Notes: generated by a model from the letters alone, not told the origin. Positions 35,445 through 45,394 are shown, counted from the stretch's first letter. The stretch is DNA of 64,000 bases from Clostridium pascui (GCF_016908015.1 NZ_JAFBDB010000003.1:310001-374000); one strand, 5' to 3'. Numbers and translations: made by a program.

Positions 35445-38400
35445 TTACTTTATTACTTGTGCTTGAAGTTTGAAGTCTTCTCCATTTATCTTAGTATCTA
35501 CATATTCTACATTTTCATTATACTTTATTTCCATAGATAAAGTTTCTTTTTTAATATTATCTTCAAACTTTTTAACTACATTTTCAAGCTTTTCATTGCC
35601 ATCTACATAGAGAATTATCTTATCAGCTACTTCAAAATTGTTTTCTTTTCTCATATTTTGAACTTTGCTTAATATTTCTCTTAGATGTCCTTCTTCTCTT
35701 AATTCTTCTGTTAAAGTTGTGTCAAGTACAACACCCATAGTACCTTCGCCTGCGAAAGCAAATCCTTCTAATCCCTGCATTGTAACAAGTAAATTATCTT
35801 GATTTAACTCTATTTCTATATCGTTAGCTTTTATTACTATGCTTTCTCCAGCTTGAATCTTTTGCGCTAGCTCCATTTGATTCATAGCTCCAAGTTCTTT
35901 TCTGATTACAGGAATATATCTCCCATAAGCCTTACCAAGTACAGGTAAGTTTGGCTTAATATCAAAGTTAACATAACTTGAAAGGTCTGCTCCAAATATT
36001 ACTTCTTTTATATTAAGTTCATCTCTTATAATATCTCCATAGTATTCTTGAAGCGATTTAGAACTTACAAGCATCTTTGAAAGCGGCTGTCTATTCTTTA
36101 TATTAGCCCCATTTCTAGCACTTCTTCCAAGTTTAACCATTTTATAAGCCTCTTCCATTTCTCCTTCAAGCTCTTTATCTATCAATTCTTCAGCATATTT
36201 TGGCCATGGACATAAATGTACACTTTCTTTAGCTGTCTTATCTAATTCTAGTACTAAGTTTTGATATATTTCTTCAGTGATAAATGGTACAAATGGAGCT
36301 GCTACTAGCGTTAGCGTAGTAAGTACCTTGTATAAAGTTACATAAGCTCCTATCTTATCATTTGTTAGGGTTTCACTCCAGAATCTTGATCTATTTCTTC
36401 TTACATACCAATTAGATAATTCATCTACAAACTCTTCAATAGCAAGAGCTGCCTGAGTTATTCCATAACCATCCATGTTGTTTTCTACAGTTTTTATTAG
36501 TGTGTTTAATTTAGAAATTATCCATTTATCCATTACATTTTCACTTACAAAGTCCTTATATTGTAATGGATTAAACTGATCTATCTCTGCATATAACACA
36601 TAAAATGAATATACATTCCATAAAGTACTTAAGAACTTTCTTTGTGTTTCTTCTACGTCCTCCACAGAAAATCTAGTTGGAAGCCATGGAGCACTTGCAG
36701 TATAAAAATGCCATCTACAAGCATCTGCTCCAACCTTATCTAATATTTCAAATGGGTCTACTACATTTCCTTTATGCTTTGACATTTTAAGTCCATGTTT
36801 GTCAAGTACATGACCAAGAACTATACAATTTTCAAATGGATTTGTATCAAATAAGGATGTAGATATAGCCATTAAAGTATAAAACCATCCTCTTGTCTGG
36901 TCTACAGCTTCTGAAATAAACTGCGCTGGGAAATTACTTTCAAATATTTCTTTGTTTTCAAAAGGATAATGATGCTGTGCAAAAGGCATAGAACCTGAAT
37001 CAAACCAACAATCTATAACCTCTCCTGTTCTCTTCATCTCCTTTTCACAATGAGGACATCTTAATTTAACTTCATCTATGTATGGTTTATGAAGTTCTAT
37101 ATTTTCCGGTACATTTATTCCCTTTTCTTTAAGTTCTGCTACACTTCCTATACATTCTCTATGTCCACATTCACATTCCCAAATTGGTAGAGGAGTTCCC
37201 CAGTATCTATCTCTTGAAATACCCCAATCTATTACATTCTCTAAGAACTTTCCAAATCTTCCTGTTCTCACGTTATCAGGATACCAATTTACTCTGTTAT
37301 TATTTTCTAAAAGCCTATCTCTTAGTGATGTCATTCTAACAAACCAGCTATCCTTTGGATAGTATAAAAGAGTTGTGTCACATCTCCAGCAATGTGGATA
37401 TGAGTGAGTGAACTTCTCTGATTTATAAAGTAATCCTCTTTCTTTTAGTTCTTCAAGAATTTTAGGATCGGCTTTTTTCACAAACATACCCTTCCAAGGC
37501 TCGACAGCTTCTACAAATTTACCTTCTCCATCAACAAGGTTTATAAGAGGTAGATTATATTTTTTCCCTGTTTGATTATCATCTTCACCATAAGCTGGTG
37601 CAGTATGTACAACCCCTGTACCATCTGATAATGTTACGTAATCCGCATGAACTACATAAAATGCCTTTTCCTTTGGAGTTACAAACTTAAAAAGCTGCTC
37701 GTATTCTGTTCCAAGTAATTCTTCACCTTTAAATTCTCTTACTACTTCATATTCTCCTTCTATAACTTTAGAAACAAGTTCCTTAGCAAGTATTAGATGC
37801 TCATTATTATTTAATACTTCTACATAATCATAAGCCTTGTTTATAGTTAATGCTACGTTACTTGGTAAAGTCCATGGAGTAGTTGTCCAAGCTAATATGT
37901 ATTTATTTTCTTCTCCCTTTACTTTAAACTTTGCTATAGCTGTGGCTTCTTTTACATCTTTATATCCTTGTGCAACTTCATGAGATGAAAGGGATGTTCC
38001 ACATCTTGGGCAATAAGGTATAACCTTATGTCCTTTGTAAAGAAGTTCTTTTTCCCACATTTGCTTTAATGCCCACCATACAGATTCTATATAATTATTA
38101 TGATATGTTACATAAGGATCATCCATATCAACCCAGAAGGCTAATTTTTCTGACATATCTTTCCACATAGTTGAATATGTAAATACAGATTCTTTACATT
38201 GTTCTATAAACTTTTCTACACCATAATTTTCTATGTCTTGTTTCCCAGAAATACCAAGTTTTTTTTCTATTTCAAGTTCCACAGGAAGTCCATGAGTATC
38301 CCATCCTGCTTTTCTTAAAACTCTATATCCCTTCATTACCTTGTATCTTGGAATTAAATCCTTTATTACTCTTGTTAATACATGACCTACATGTGGCTTT

Positions 38401-38555
38401 CCATTAGCAGTTGGCGGTCCATCATAAAAAGTAAAGTATTCCCCTTCTTTATTTAGATCAAAGTTTTTATTAACTATTTTTTCATTTTCCCAAAAACTTA
38501 ATACGTCACGTTCCACTTGTACAAAGCCTTTGGAGTTATCAATTTTCTTATACAT
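35445..38555 (-). CDS. ileS: Isoleucyl-tRNA synthetase
   Basis: Class I synthetase charging tRNA-Ile, with an editing domain. The 1036-residue product has [14 protein letters not shown] (HIGH motif, about residue 47), [22 protein letters not shown] in the connective insertion, and [12 protein letters not shown] in place of canonical KMSKS. The long length and KMSKH suggest the eukaryote-like IleS2 type rather than the shorter IleS1; that is inference. The start is ATG 38555, seven bases after AGGAGGG; the upstream in-frame start is leader sequence. A T-box leader controls transcription in response to uncharged tRNA-Ile. Confidence 0.97.
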   Translation of the reverse strand: MYKKIDNSKGFVQVERDVLSFWENEKIVNKNFDLNKEGEYFTFYDGPPTANGKPHVGHVLTRVIKDLIPRYKVMKGYRVLRKAGWDTHGLPVELEIEKKLGISGKQDIENYGVEKFIEQCKESVFTYSTMWKDMSEKLAFWVDMDDPYVTYHNNYIESVWWALKQMWEKELLYKGHKVIPYCPRCGTSLSSHEVAQGYKDVKEATAIAKFKVKGEENKYILAWTTTPWTLPSNVALTINKAYDYVEVLNNNEHLILAKELVSKVIEGEYEVVREFKGEELLGTEYEQLFKFVTPKEKAFYVVHADYVTLSDGTGVVHTAPAYGEDDNQTGKKYNLPLINLVDGEGKFVEAVEPWKGMFVKKADPKILEELKERGLLYKSEKFTHSYPHCWRCDTTLLYYPKDSWFVRMTSLRDRLLENNNRVNWYPDNVRTGRFGKFLENVIDWGISRDRYWGTPLPIWECECGHRECIGSVAELKEKGINVPENIELHKPYIDEVKLRCPHCEKEMKRTGEVIDCWFDSGSMPFAQHHYPFENKEIFESNFPAQFISEAVDQTRGWFYTLMAISTSLFDTNPFENCIVLGHVLDKHGLKMSKHKGNVVDPFEILDKVGADACRWHFYTASAPWLPTRFSVEDVEETQRKFLSTLWNVYSFYVLYAEIDQFNPLQYKDFVSENVMDKWIISKLNTLIKTVENNMDGYGITQAALAIEEFVDELSNWYVRRNRSRFWSETLTNDKIGAYVTLYKVLTTLTLVAAPFVPFITEEIYQNLVLELDKTAKESVHLCPWPKYAEELIDKELEGEMEEAYKMVKLGRSARNGANIKNRQPLSKMLVSSKSLQEYYGDIIRDELNIKEVIFGADLSSYVNFDIKPNLPVLGKAYGRYIPVIRKELGAMNQMELAQKIQAGESIVIKANDIEIELNQDNLLVTMQGLEGFAFAGEGTMGVVLDTTLTEELREEGHLREILSKVQNMRKENNFEVADKIILYVDGNEKLENVVKKFEDNIKKETLSMEIKYNENVEYVDTKINGEDFKLQAQVIK

Positions 38556-38616
38556 TAAGCAATCCCTCCTGTTATTATTGTTGACCTTCATTTTGTATAA
38601 TAAACAATTTATATAC

Positions 38617-38882
38617 TAAAAAACAAAAAACTTCGCCCAAATAGGACGAAGTTAAACTCGCTATACCACCTATGGATATAAATTTCAAGCACTTTCATGC
38701 TCTATCTCTTAACGCGAGATCACGGATAAGCTTACTATAATTTCAGCATTCAACTCCAAGGTGATTTTCTTTAAACTATAAACTATGGATTTTCACCAAT
38801 CTCCACTCTCTGTAAGCTATAGACTTTAAATACTTTTCCTTTTCACTGCTTTTAACTAATAATATTAATCTAAGTGAAATTT
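38617..38882 (-). promoter_or_regulatory. T-box riboswitch of ileS
   Basis: On the minus strand the T-box sequence AGGTGGTATAGCGAG (38672-38658) is followed by a terminator stem (38653-38629) and a T-rich run ending near 38617. Upstream lie a stem I with the GAGAGTGG and GGTGAAAATCC elements and a candidate specifier ATC (Ile) in the segment AAAATCACC. Uncharged tRNA-Ile would stabilise the antiterminator and switch ileS on. Confidence 0.92.
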
Positions 38883-38888
38883 TATTAT

Positions 38889-38917
38889 ATTATAGTATAT
38901 TAAATTTTTATTGTCAA
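38889..38917 (-). promoter_or_regulatory. Perfect sigma-A promoter of the ileS T-box
   Basis: On the minus strand TTGACA (38917-38912), exactly 17 bases, then TATAAT (38894-38889), about seven bases before the T-box leader begins. Confidence 0.85.
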
Positions 38918-38926
38918 TTGATTTTA

Positions 38927-40696
38927 CTACATTCCTAGTGCTTTAAATATTCCATTTGCCAAAGCTTGAGCAGACTTATCCTGAAATTCTTCACTTCTTA
39001 AATTTTTTTCTCCTGTAGGATTACTTATAAATTCAAGTTCTGCAAGTATTGCAGGAGCATCTGTATACTTAATAACATAAAATCCTGCAGTTTTAACCTT
39101 TCTATCTATAGTCCCAAGTTTGCTTATAAGTTCCTGCTGAACATATGTAGCTAACCTTTGACTTGCAGTACTTCCTCCATCCCACCAGTAGGTTTCTGTT
39201 CCACTAGCAGCAGGTGTAGCTGAATTACAATGGATAGACACATAATAATTTGCATTAGCCTGATTTGATATTAATACCCTTTTTTGTAAATCCTGAGAAA
39301 CATTGGACGGCCATGATACAACATCACTGCTTCGTGTATATACAACTCTTATTCCTTTAGCTTCTAGCAGCTTCCCAAGTTTTAACCCCACAGATAAAGC
39401 AACATCTTTTTCCTTAAGTCCTGTAGGTCCTATAGCTCCAGGGTCATATCCTCCATGTCCCGGGTCTACAACCACAGTATATTTACCACTTTTGGTTACT
39501 AAAATAGTCCATATAACCTTTCCTGAATATCCATCTACAGTTCCTATATGGGTATATGTACCAGCCGTGCTCGTATTCACTGAAGGCTTGTCCCACCTCA
39601 CGGCAACTTGTTCTTTAGTTCCATCATTTCTTGTTGCAGTAACGGTAGTTGGCAGTGTAATTGTACCTCCCTCAGTTACTGACTTTATAACATCCTTTTC
39701 TGCAATATCTGTAATAGTTGATTGGGAACCTTTAACTTGCATTATAGCATTTGCTATTCCTTCTGCATATTTATATTGAGTAGATAGATCAGAAAGCTTA
39801 TCTTCCTCATCTGGATTGCTTAAAAATCCCAAAAACACCTTAGCAGTAGGTATATTGGGTAGTGCTGTGAACTCTGGCATTGATCCAGTCTTAATCCCCC
39901 TATTAGTAGCACCTGTTTTTGAGATCATGTTGCTTTGTAATAAGCTTGCTAGCGTCTGAGATTTGCTATTTCCAGACATATAGAACGTTTCAAGCCCAGA
40001 AGCATCCATACTTCCTGCTAAATTGGCATGTATACTTACTACATAGCTGGCACCAGAAGTACTAAGCTGTGAAAAACGTGAATTCATATCATCCGCTGCC
40101 CAACTTATATCATCATTTATTCTAGTATAAGTTACATCGATGCCTTTTTGTTCTAAAATGTCTCCAGCCTTTAATGCTACACTTAAGGCTAAATCTTTTT
40201 CTTTCAATCCGTTAAGTCCAGTTATTCCATCATCTTGTCCACCGTGACCTGCATCTAATACTACCTTGAAGTTATTACTTACTGGTGGATTCAATGGTGA
40301 AGACTTTACAGTAAAATTCATTTTTACATCTTGTTTTAACGTATCTCCTGAAGTTTTTTTCACATTTTTGCTTATTGTCAAAGTATAGTTTTTCCCAACT
40401 TCATATTTTACTCCTGATTTTAAAGCCACTGTTACAGACCTATTATCAGAATTTAAAACAGCACTTATTCCAATATTCTGTCCAGAATCATCTACCATCA
40501 TAAAGTTACTTTCATTCACTGAACTTGCGTTTATAGGATAATTAAATTTTATATTCCAGCTCTTACTTAAATCTGAAATACTATACGTAGTCTTCCATTG
40601 TATGTAGTCTTCTGCTGCATATACAACAGCGTTACTTAAAAACAAAAAACTCATCATAAATGATATTATCAAAAACATCATTTTGTTTCTTCTCAA
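38927..40696 (-). CDS. N-acetylmuramoyl-L-alanine amidase with two amidase_3 domains
   Basis: Exported peptidoglycan hydrolase of about 589 residues. Order: signal peptide; Ig-like SbsA-type domain (about 30-130); first amidase_3 domain (DAGHGG, EKDLALS, SIHAN); a Big_4-like Ig domain (about 325-400); second amidase_3 domain (DPGHGG, EKDVALS, SIHCN, ILAELEFISN). Zinc ligands (His, Glu, His) are present in both amidase domains. The second keeps the catalytic Glu, whereas the first has Phe there (KVFLGFLSN) and is probably inactive, perhaps a binding module. The best start is TTG at 40696 after GGGGGTGG; an in-frame ATG lies further upstream at 40738. Confidence 0.88.
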   Translation of the reverse strand: MRRNKMMFLIISFMMSFLFLSNAVVYAAEDYIQWKTTYSISDLSKSWNIKFNYPINASSVNESNFMMVDDSGQNIGISAVLNSDNRSVTVALKSGVKYEVGKNYTLTISKNVKKTSGDTLKQDVKMNFTVKSSPLNPPVSNNFKVVLDAGHGGQDDGITGLNGLKEKDLALSVALKAGDILEQKGIDVTYTRINDDISWAADDMNSRFSQLSTSGASYVVSIHANLAGSMDASGLETFYMSGNSKSQTLASLLQSNMISKTGATNRGIKTGSMPEFTALPNIPTAKVFLGFLSNPDEEDKLSDLSTQYKYAEGIANAIMQVKGSQSTITDIAEKDVIKSVTEGGTITLPTTVTATRNDGTKEQVAVRWDKPSVNTSTAGTYTHIGTVDGYSGKVIWTILVTKSGKYTVVVDPGHGGYDPGAIGPTGLKEKDVALSVGLKLGKLLEAKGIRVVYTRSSDVVSWPSNVSQDLQKRVLISNQANANYYVSIHCNSATPAASGTETYWWDGGSTASQRLATYVQQELISKLGTIDRKVKTAGFYVIKYTDAPAILAELEFISNPTGEKNLRSEEFQDKSAQALANGIFKALGM

Positions 40697-40834
40697 CTCG
40701 CCACCCCCAAAATTTATACTAACATTCATATGTAGCAAGTTTATTATCTTAAGCTACAATTATATTATAATTAGGATTACTTCAGTTTTCCACATAAAAT
40801 TTAAAATATATTAAAAATTCATCTAAATCTATAA

Positions 40835-42178
40835 TTAGGTAGTTATATTTATATCTTTATTTACCTTTAAGCTACCAACTTTATAAAAAGCATAACTTAC
40901 TAGTGGTATGAAATACAAGTAACTTGCATAGAGTTCTGAACTCACGCTTACATTAAGAGTAGTAAGCGGAACTAGTAATGCTATATTCCAAGGTACAAAA
41001 GCTGAAATAACTATAGCTGTGTTTTCTAAATCTATAGCTAAATCATACTTGCTTATAGATTTCTTTTCATAAGCATCTTTTACTAGCATATGAGTTAATA
41101 TAACAGCTAAAGTTTGACTGCATCCAAAAGCTGCAGTTATTGTACTTGTAGCAACAGTTGCTAAAAATAATTGATGCCTATTTTGGGCCTTATTAATTAA
41201 GCTCTCTACAGACTTTAACATTTCGGTTCCCTCAAAAATTCCCGTGAAGGATGAAGATATGAATACAGCTATAGATGCTTTTACCATAGATATTACGCCT
41301 CCACCTTTCATTATAGCTTTAAGAGGGCTGTCATTTTCCATAACATATCCTAAAAGTACATATTTAAGAGAACTAATAAAACCGTTATGTTGTACTAACA
41401 CACTTATAAATATTGCTACAATTATACTTATAAGCATGGATACCTTGACATTAACCCTACAAAGTGAGAGTATCAAAATAATACCTGCTGGTAAAAGTAC
41501 TATAATTCCAACATTAAAAACCTTTACAATTTCGTCAGCTATAGTGGATCCCATGGTATTTAAAGGATATTTATAAGAATAAAGTGTATAAAATATTGAC
41601 GCTAATGCAAATGGAACTATGGCTGTTCTGAACATGTTTTTTATATTAGTATAAAGCTCAGTTTCCGTTAGAGTAGCAACTAAGCTAGCACTCGAGGACA
41701 TAGGTGAACATCTATCACCAAAATATATTCCGGAAATAATTGCACCTGCTGTAATTACTTCATTTACCCCTCCTCCTCTTGCAACTACAATTAGAGCTAG
41801 ACCTGCAGTGCTAACTGTTCCAAGAGATGTACCTATAAGAAAGGATACAAATGAACTTATTAAAAATGCAAATAATATGAAAAGTTCTGGTTTTAAAAAC
41901 TTCATCCCATAAAAAACAAGTGATGGTACAGTACCACTCGCCATCCAAATTCCTGTTATCCCACCTATAATTAAAAATATCTTGACTACTACGAGGGATT
42001 TTTTTCCACCCTTATACGCCATTTTTAATACATCTTTTACAGGAAACCCTTTTCTTACTGCAGTGTATATAAACAGCATAAGACTTATTATAAGAGGATA
42101 TCCTATATATACCCCTTTAAGCACACTACCTATAAGAATTACAAAACAAATTATAAAAGTTACTATAATGCCACCCAT
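40835..42178 (-). CDS. nhaC: NhaC family Na+/H+ antiporter
   Basis: 447-residue integral membrane protein with about eleven hydrophobic segments. Family features include IGTSLGTVSTAGLALIVVA, SGIYFGDRCSPMSSSASLVA and AAFGCSQTLAVILTHML. The GDRCSPMSSS motif is typical of NhaC-type exchangers, which swap protons for sodium or couple malate and lactate. The ATG follows AAAGGAG by five bases. A DUF3870 gene lies 27 bases upstream on the same strand, so the two are probably an operon. The actual substrate (Na+ or organic acid) cannot be fixed from sequence. Confidence 0.88.
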   Translation of the reverse strand: MGGIIVTFIICFVILIGSVLKGVYIGYPLIISLMLFIYTAVRKGFPVKDVLKMAYKGGKKSLVVVKIFLIIGGITGIWMASGTVPSLVFYGMKFLKPELFILFAFLISSFVSFLIGTSLGTVSTAGLALIVVARGGGVNEVITAGAIISGIYFGDRCSPMSSSASLVATLTETELYTNIKNMFRTAIVPFALASIFYTLYSYKYPLNTMGSTIADEIVKVFNVGIIVLLPAGIILILSLCRVNVKVSMLISIIVAIFISVLVQHNGFISSLKYVLLGYVMENDSPLKAIMKGGGVISMVKASIAVFISSSFTGIFEGTEMLKSVESLINKAQNRHQLFLATVATSTITAAFGCSQTLAVILTHMLVKDAYEKKSISKYDLAIDLENTAIVISAFVPWNIALLVPLTTLNVSVSSELYASYLYFIPLVSYAFYKVGSLKVNKDINITT

Positions 42179-42205
42179 CTTTTCTCCTTTATATTTATTT
42201 TATTG

Positions 42206-42538
42206 TTACTTTTTGTGTTTTTTTAATTCTACCAAATACTTGTTATGTACATCCTTAAGGGCTACAATAAGAGCCTTTTGTGAGGTTCCAAAAAATCGTT
42301 CTTGTATTTCACAAATAATTTTTTGAATGTCATCTACTATGTTGTGTTCAACTATAATAGATTTTATAAACTCTACAGTAATAGGACTTATAGCATTACA
42401 TGCTATATCCACTATCTGCGATGTGTCCTTATTTATTATTACCCCCAGGAAAAAAATGTTATATTGTATTGTGATTGGGTCACTGCTATTAGAATGTGCA
42501 ATTCCCGTGATGTATATTGTGTTCTTTTCATATTTCAT
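42206..42538 (-). CDS. DUF3870 domain protein
   Basis: 110-residue protein of the DUF3870 family, judged by ITGIAHSN.SDPIT at the start, FFLGVIINKDTSQIVDIACN, ISPITVEFIKSIIVEHNI and RFFGTSQKALIVALKDVHNKY. No biochemical function is established. Family members are often found beside transporter genes. Here it precedes the NhaC gene by 27 bases, supporting a joint operon and perhaps a regulatory role for the transporter or its substrate. Ribosome site GGGGGAAG precedes the ATG. Confidence 0.8.
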   Translation of the reverse strand: MKYEKNTIYITGIAHSNSSDPITIQYNIFFLGVIINKDTSQIVDIACNAISPITVEFIKSIIVEHNIVDDIQKIICEIQERFFGTSQKALIVALKDVHNKYLVELKKHKK

Positions 42539-42633
42539 GCTACTTCCCCCCTCTTATTATTACGCAAAGTCCTCTATTAAAATTATACAATAATTTATTA
42601 CGAAATTGTTAAAAAATTAAATTTTTTACACAA

Positions 42634-42670
42634 AAATTCAGACTGTTATTTTAAATAACAGTCTGAATTT
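42634..42670 (-). terminator. Intrinsic terminator after murI
   Basis: Near-continuous palindrome (42634-42651 with 42653-42670) giving a long stem, with an A/T tail on each side, immediately downstream of the murI stop. Confidence 0.8.
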
Positions 42671-42674
42671 AAAA

Positions 42675-43478
42675 TTAAACTAAAGCTAGTTCTTTTTCAT
42701 ATTTAATTATTTCTTCAGGCATTTTCATATTTAACATATTCATTATTACATTATATGGGTCTGATGCTCCTGTGGTATATACTTTAAAGCTTCCATTCCC
42801 TTCATGTTTCAAAAGAGAATTTTCCCTTAAGTAATTTATAACGGCTACCGCTTGCTCATAGGCAGGATTTATAAAATTTATTTCCGGATAGCATTCTTCA
42901 AATATATCCTTTATTATAGGATAATGAGTGCAACCAAGTATTACATGCTTAATATCTCCACCAGCTTTTAACACATCTTCCATATGAATTTTTATAGCTC
43001 TTTTAGCCTCTTCCCTATCTATCTTTCCACTATCAACCATAGCAGCAAGCTCTGGTGACCCTTTTCCATATACCTTTATATCTCCTAGCATTCTATCGTA
43101 ATATCCACTTTTTACAGTAAAATTCGTAGCTATTAATCCTACCTTGTCCACATTTAAACTATTTTTAATATAATCTACCACTGGGTCTATAACCTTTATT
43201 ATTTTCACATCGTAATCTGCTGCTATCTTATCTATGATAGTTGATATTGTATTGCATGCTACGGCTATTACCTTAGCTCCTTCATTAATTAAAAATTCTA
43301 TAGCTCCTCTAGTAAGGTGTATTATTTCTTCTTCTGTTTTATTTCCATAAGGTACGTTTTTATTATCTCCAAAGTATATTAAGTTTTCCGTTGATATTAG
43401 TTTTTGAAGTTCCTTTACTGTAGTAAGTCCACCTACTCCTGAATCCATTACTCCAATAGGGTTATTTTTTGCTAACAT
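42675..43478 (-). CDS. murI: Glutamate racemase
   Basis: Supplies D-glutamate for peptidoglycan. The 267-residue product has the two catalytic-cysteine motifs, VACNT (about Cys74) and GCTHYP (about Cys184), the start GVMDSGVGGLTT, and YFGDNKNVPYG. Length is normal. Ribosome site GAGGAGG lies eight bases before the ATG. A perfect-consensus promoter and an intrinsic terminator hairpin lie upstream in that order, so the transcript must read through the hairpin to reach the gene. This suggests attenuation control. Confidence 0.96.
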   Translation of the reverse strand: MLAKNNPIGVMDSGVGGLTTVKELQKLISTENLIYFGDNKNVPYGNKTEEEIIHLTRGAIEFLINEGAKVIAVACNTISTIIDKIAADYDVKIIKVIDPVVDYIKNSLNVDKVGLIATNFTVKSGYYDRMLGDIKVYGKGSPELAAMVDSGKIDREEAKRAIKIHMEDVLKAGGDIKHVILGCTHYPIIKDIFEECYPEINFINPAYEQAVAVINYLRENSLLKHEGNGSFKVYTTGASDPYNVIMNMLNMKMPEEIIKYEKELALV

Positions 43479-43493
43479 ATAACCATCCTCCTC

Positions 43494-43537
43494 AAAAAAT
43501 ATAAGCCGGTTCTCTTAATATTTAAGAAAACCGGCTT
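43494..43537 (-). terminator. Candidate attenuator terminator in the murI leader
   Basis: On the minus strand a 16-bp stem with one G-T wobble (43537-43522 with 43518-43503) is followed by ATATTTTTT. It lies about 80 nt after the predicted transcription start and 25 bases before the murI ATG. No other minus-strand gene lies upstream for it to terminate, which makes a leader attenuator the simplest reading. Confidence 0.65.
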
Positions 43538-43623
43538 CATCATACTTATGTATACAAATTTTTTAATATTCGTCTGCATACCGATATAATGAACAGTAAT
43601 TATTTAATTCGTTTTATGAGAAT

Positions 43624-43652
43624 ATTATAACAATAGGAAAACAGCTTGTCAA
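43624..43652 (-). promoter_or_regulatory. Perfect sigma-A promoter of murI
   Basis: On the minus strand TTGACA (43652-43647), exactly 17 bases, then TATAAT (43629-43624). The rest of the 308-base gap to the next plus-strand gene is A/T-rich and probably holds that gene's promoter. Confidence 0.85.
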
Positions 43653-43786
43653 TTAAAAGTTTATTTATTATTTTCAGAAAAATATCTCTCATATACACGC
43701 TTTTAAAAATTTCTTAAATATATAAAATAAAGAATTATAAATAGAGTTATAATATAACTACTATAATTTTAAAAGAGGTGCTATAC

Positions 43787-44428
43787 ATGAAAATTACTTG
43801 GCTAGGTCATTCTTCATTTTTAATTGAAGATTCTAAAGGTAGGAAAATTCTTACCGACCCATTTGATGAAAGCGTAGGATATAAAACTTTCAATGGAGAT
43901 GTAAATATTGTAACAATAAGCCATCATCATTTTGATCATGATTATACGAAAAATCTAGATTCATCAAAAGCTCATATACTAGACAAAGTTGGAGCATTTA
44001 ACCTATGTGATATTCCTATTTTAGGTTTTCCATCTTTTCACGATGAAACAAAGGGTAGTAAGCGTGGAGAAAACACTATATATGTAATTACTGTAGATGG
44101 TTATAAAATATGTCATTTAGGAGATTTAGGGCACCCTCTAAGTAAAGATGATATTATTTCCCTGGGAAATATTGATATTCTTCTGATACCTGTAGGAGGA
44201 AATTACACTATTGACGCCAAGGCAGCTTATGAACTTACAAAATTCTTAAAAAGTCATATAATTATACCCATGCATTACAAAACTCCTGCACTTTCCTTTC
44301 CACTAGATGGCGTAGAAAACTTTTTAACATTTATAAAAAATGTGAAAAAATCAAATGACAACTTTATAAATATAACTGGAGACATTTCTGACATGACCAA
44401 TGAAGTCTTCATATTAAATTACAAATAA
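43787..44428 (+). CDS. MBL-fold metal-dependent hydrolase (UPF0173-like)
   Basis: 213-residue metallo-beta-lactamase-fold protein. It begins MKITWLGHSSFLIE, has the metal site SHHHFDHDY, the later ligands GDLGH (about residue 113) and the terminal IIPMHYKTPAL, all in the order seen in the UPF0173/UlaG-like branch. Substrate unknown. I chose the ATG at 43787, six bases after AGAGGTG, rather than the GTG nine bases upstream inside that site. It stands alone and converges on an ArsR-type regulator gene with a shared terminator. Confidence 0.88.
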   Translation: MKITWLGHSSFLIEDSKGRKILTDPFDESVGYKTFNGDVNIVTISHHHFDHDYTKNLDSSKAHILDKVGAFNLCDIPILGFPSFHDETKGSKRGENTIYVITVDGYKICHLGDLGHPLSKDDIISLGNIDILLIPVGGNYTIDAKAAYELTKFLKSHIIIPMHYKTPALSFPLDGVENFLTFIKNVKKSNDNFINITGDISDMTNEVFILNYK

Positions 44429-44459
44429 AAAGCCTGTAAATACTTACAGGCTCTTTTTT
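44427..44459. terminator. Bidirectional terminator between the MBL gene and the ArsR gene
   Basis: Perfect 9-bp stem (44431-44439 with 44444-44452) bounded by a run of A on the left and seven T on the right. Confidence 0.88.
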
Positions 44460-44823
44460 AATTATGTTCTACATGCTCTAAGGAAGCATTTAATATATGG
44501 TCTATATGTTCATCATCAAGAGAATAATAAACAACCTTGCCTTCTTTTCTAAACTTAACAAGCCTTGCAGCTTTTAATGTTCTAAGTTGATGAGATATAG
44601 AGGACTGGCTCATATCTAAGAGCTCTGCTATATCACAAACGCATAATTCTTTTTTTAAAAGAGCATATATGATTTTTATTCTAGTATAATCCCCTAAAAC
44701 TTTAAATAACTCCGCAAGCCCTAAAAATGTATTATTATCAAGCATATCCTTTTTTACACATTGCACACAATCGCTATGTATTTCACAACATCCACAAACT
44801 TCTATATCTCTTGTGTCTTTCAT
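44458..44823 (-). CDS. ArsR/SmtB family metal-sensing repressor
   Basis: 121-residue winged-helix regulator. Near the N-terminus are cysteines (CGCCEIHSDCVQC), in the core the ELCVCDIAELL helix, the recognition helix SQSSISHQLRTL, and at the C-terminus a His/Asp-rich helix (DDEHIDHIL...LEHVEHN) that fits the alpha-5 metal site. The pattern is CadC/SmtB/ZiaR-like, suggesting a Zn, Cd or Pb sensor. No metal exporter gene lies beside it. The start is the ATG at 44823 after AGGGGTG; the upstream ATG overlaps that site. Confidence 0.88.
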   Translation of the reverse strand: MKDTRDIEVCGCCEIHSDCVQCVKKDMLDNNTFLGLAELFKVLGDYTRIKIIYALLKKELCVCDIAELLDMSQSSISHQLRTLKAARLVKFRKEGKVVYYSLDDEHIDHILNASLEHVEHN

Positions 44824-44884
44824 TTTTTCACCCCTACACATGAAATTCGTTCATATTGTATTATATATGTTTTATATTAATACT

Positions 44885-45394
44885 TCAAGGAATGAATAAT
44901 ATAACTTCTCTTTTTTCAAGTGATTTTTTAACATCTATTATTCGCTGATTTGAAGAACCTTTATATTTTAATTTGTTATTCCTTTTACTTTCTTCAAATC
45001 TTCCATCTACTAAAACGTCTATTTGATATAGTAATTCTTGCCACTGTTTATTGTCAGACATACTATTTATAATTTCCTCAAAGGTAAATCCAGTATAACA
45101 CCATATATTTAATTCAAACCTTTTTATATCTCTAGCTAGTTGTGATAATGTTCCTGCTTGTTCGAAAGGTTCCCCACCAGAAAAAGTAACTCCTTTAATA
45201 ACTGGAATATTACTTCTAATTCTTTGAAGAACTTCATCTATTAGAACTTTATCTCCATAAGCAAAATCTTGCATAATTTCATTATGGCATCCACTACACT
45301 TATGACTACATCCTGAAACAAACACCACTGACCTTAAGCCTTCTCCATTGGCAAGTGAATTATCCAAAAATCCCGCTACTTGCAAATAGTTCAT
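44885..45394 (-). CDS. nrdG: Anaerobic ribonucleotide reductase activating protein
   Basis: Radical-SAM enzyme that generates the glycyl radical on NrdD. The 169-residue product has the cluster motif CSHKCSGC (Cys29, Cys33, Cys36) and the SAM-binding GVTFSGGEPFEQ. It starts on the last base of the nrdD stop, so the two genes are translationally coupled. A C-terminal DVKKSLEKREVI segment is usual for this family. Confidence 0.96.
   Translation of the reverse strand: MNYLQVAGFLDNSLANGEGLRSVVFVSGCSHKCSGCHNEIMQDFAYGDKVLIDEVLQRIRSNIPVIKGVTFSGGEPFEQAGTLSQLARDIKRFELNIWCYTGFTFEEIINSMSDNKQWQELLYQIDVLVDGRFEESKRNNKLKYKGSSNQRIIDVKKSLEKREVILFIP

Noticed and set aside
43478-43582. A leader peptide gene in the murI leader
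   Set aside because: The 35-codon frame is open and ends on the murI ATG, but it has no ribosome site and overlaps the terminator stem. Mentioned only within the attenuator finding.
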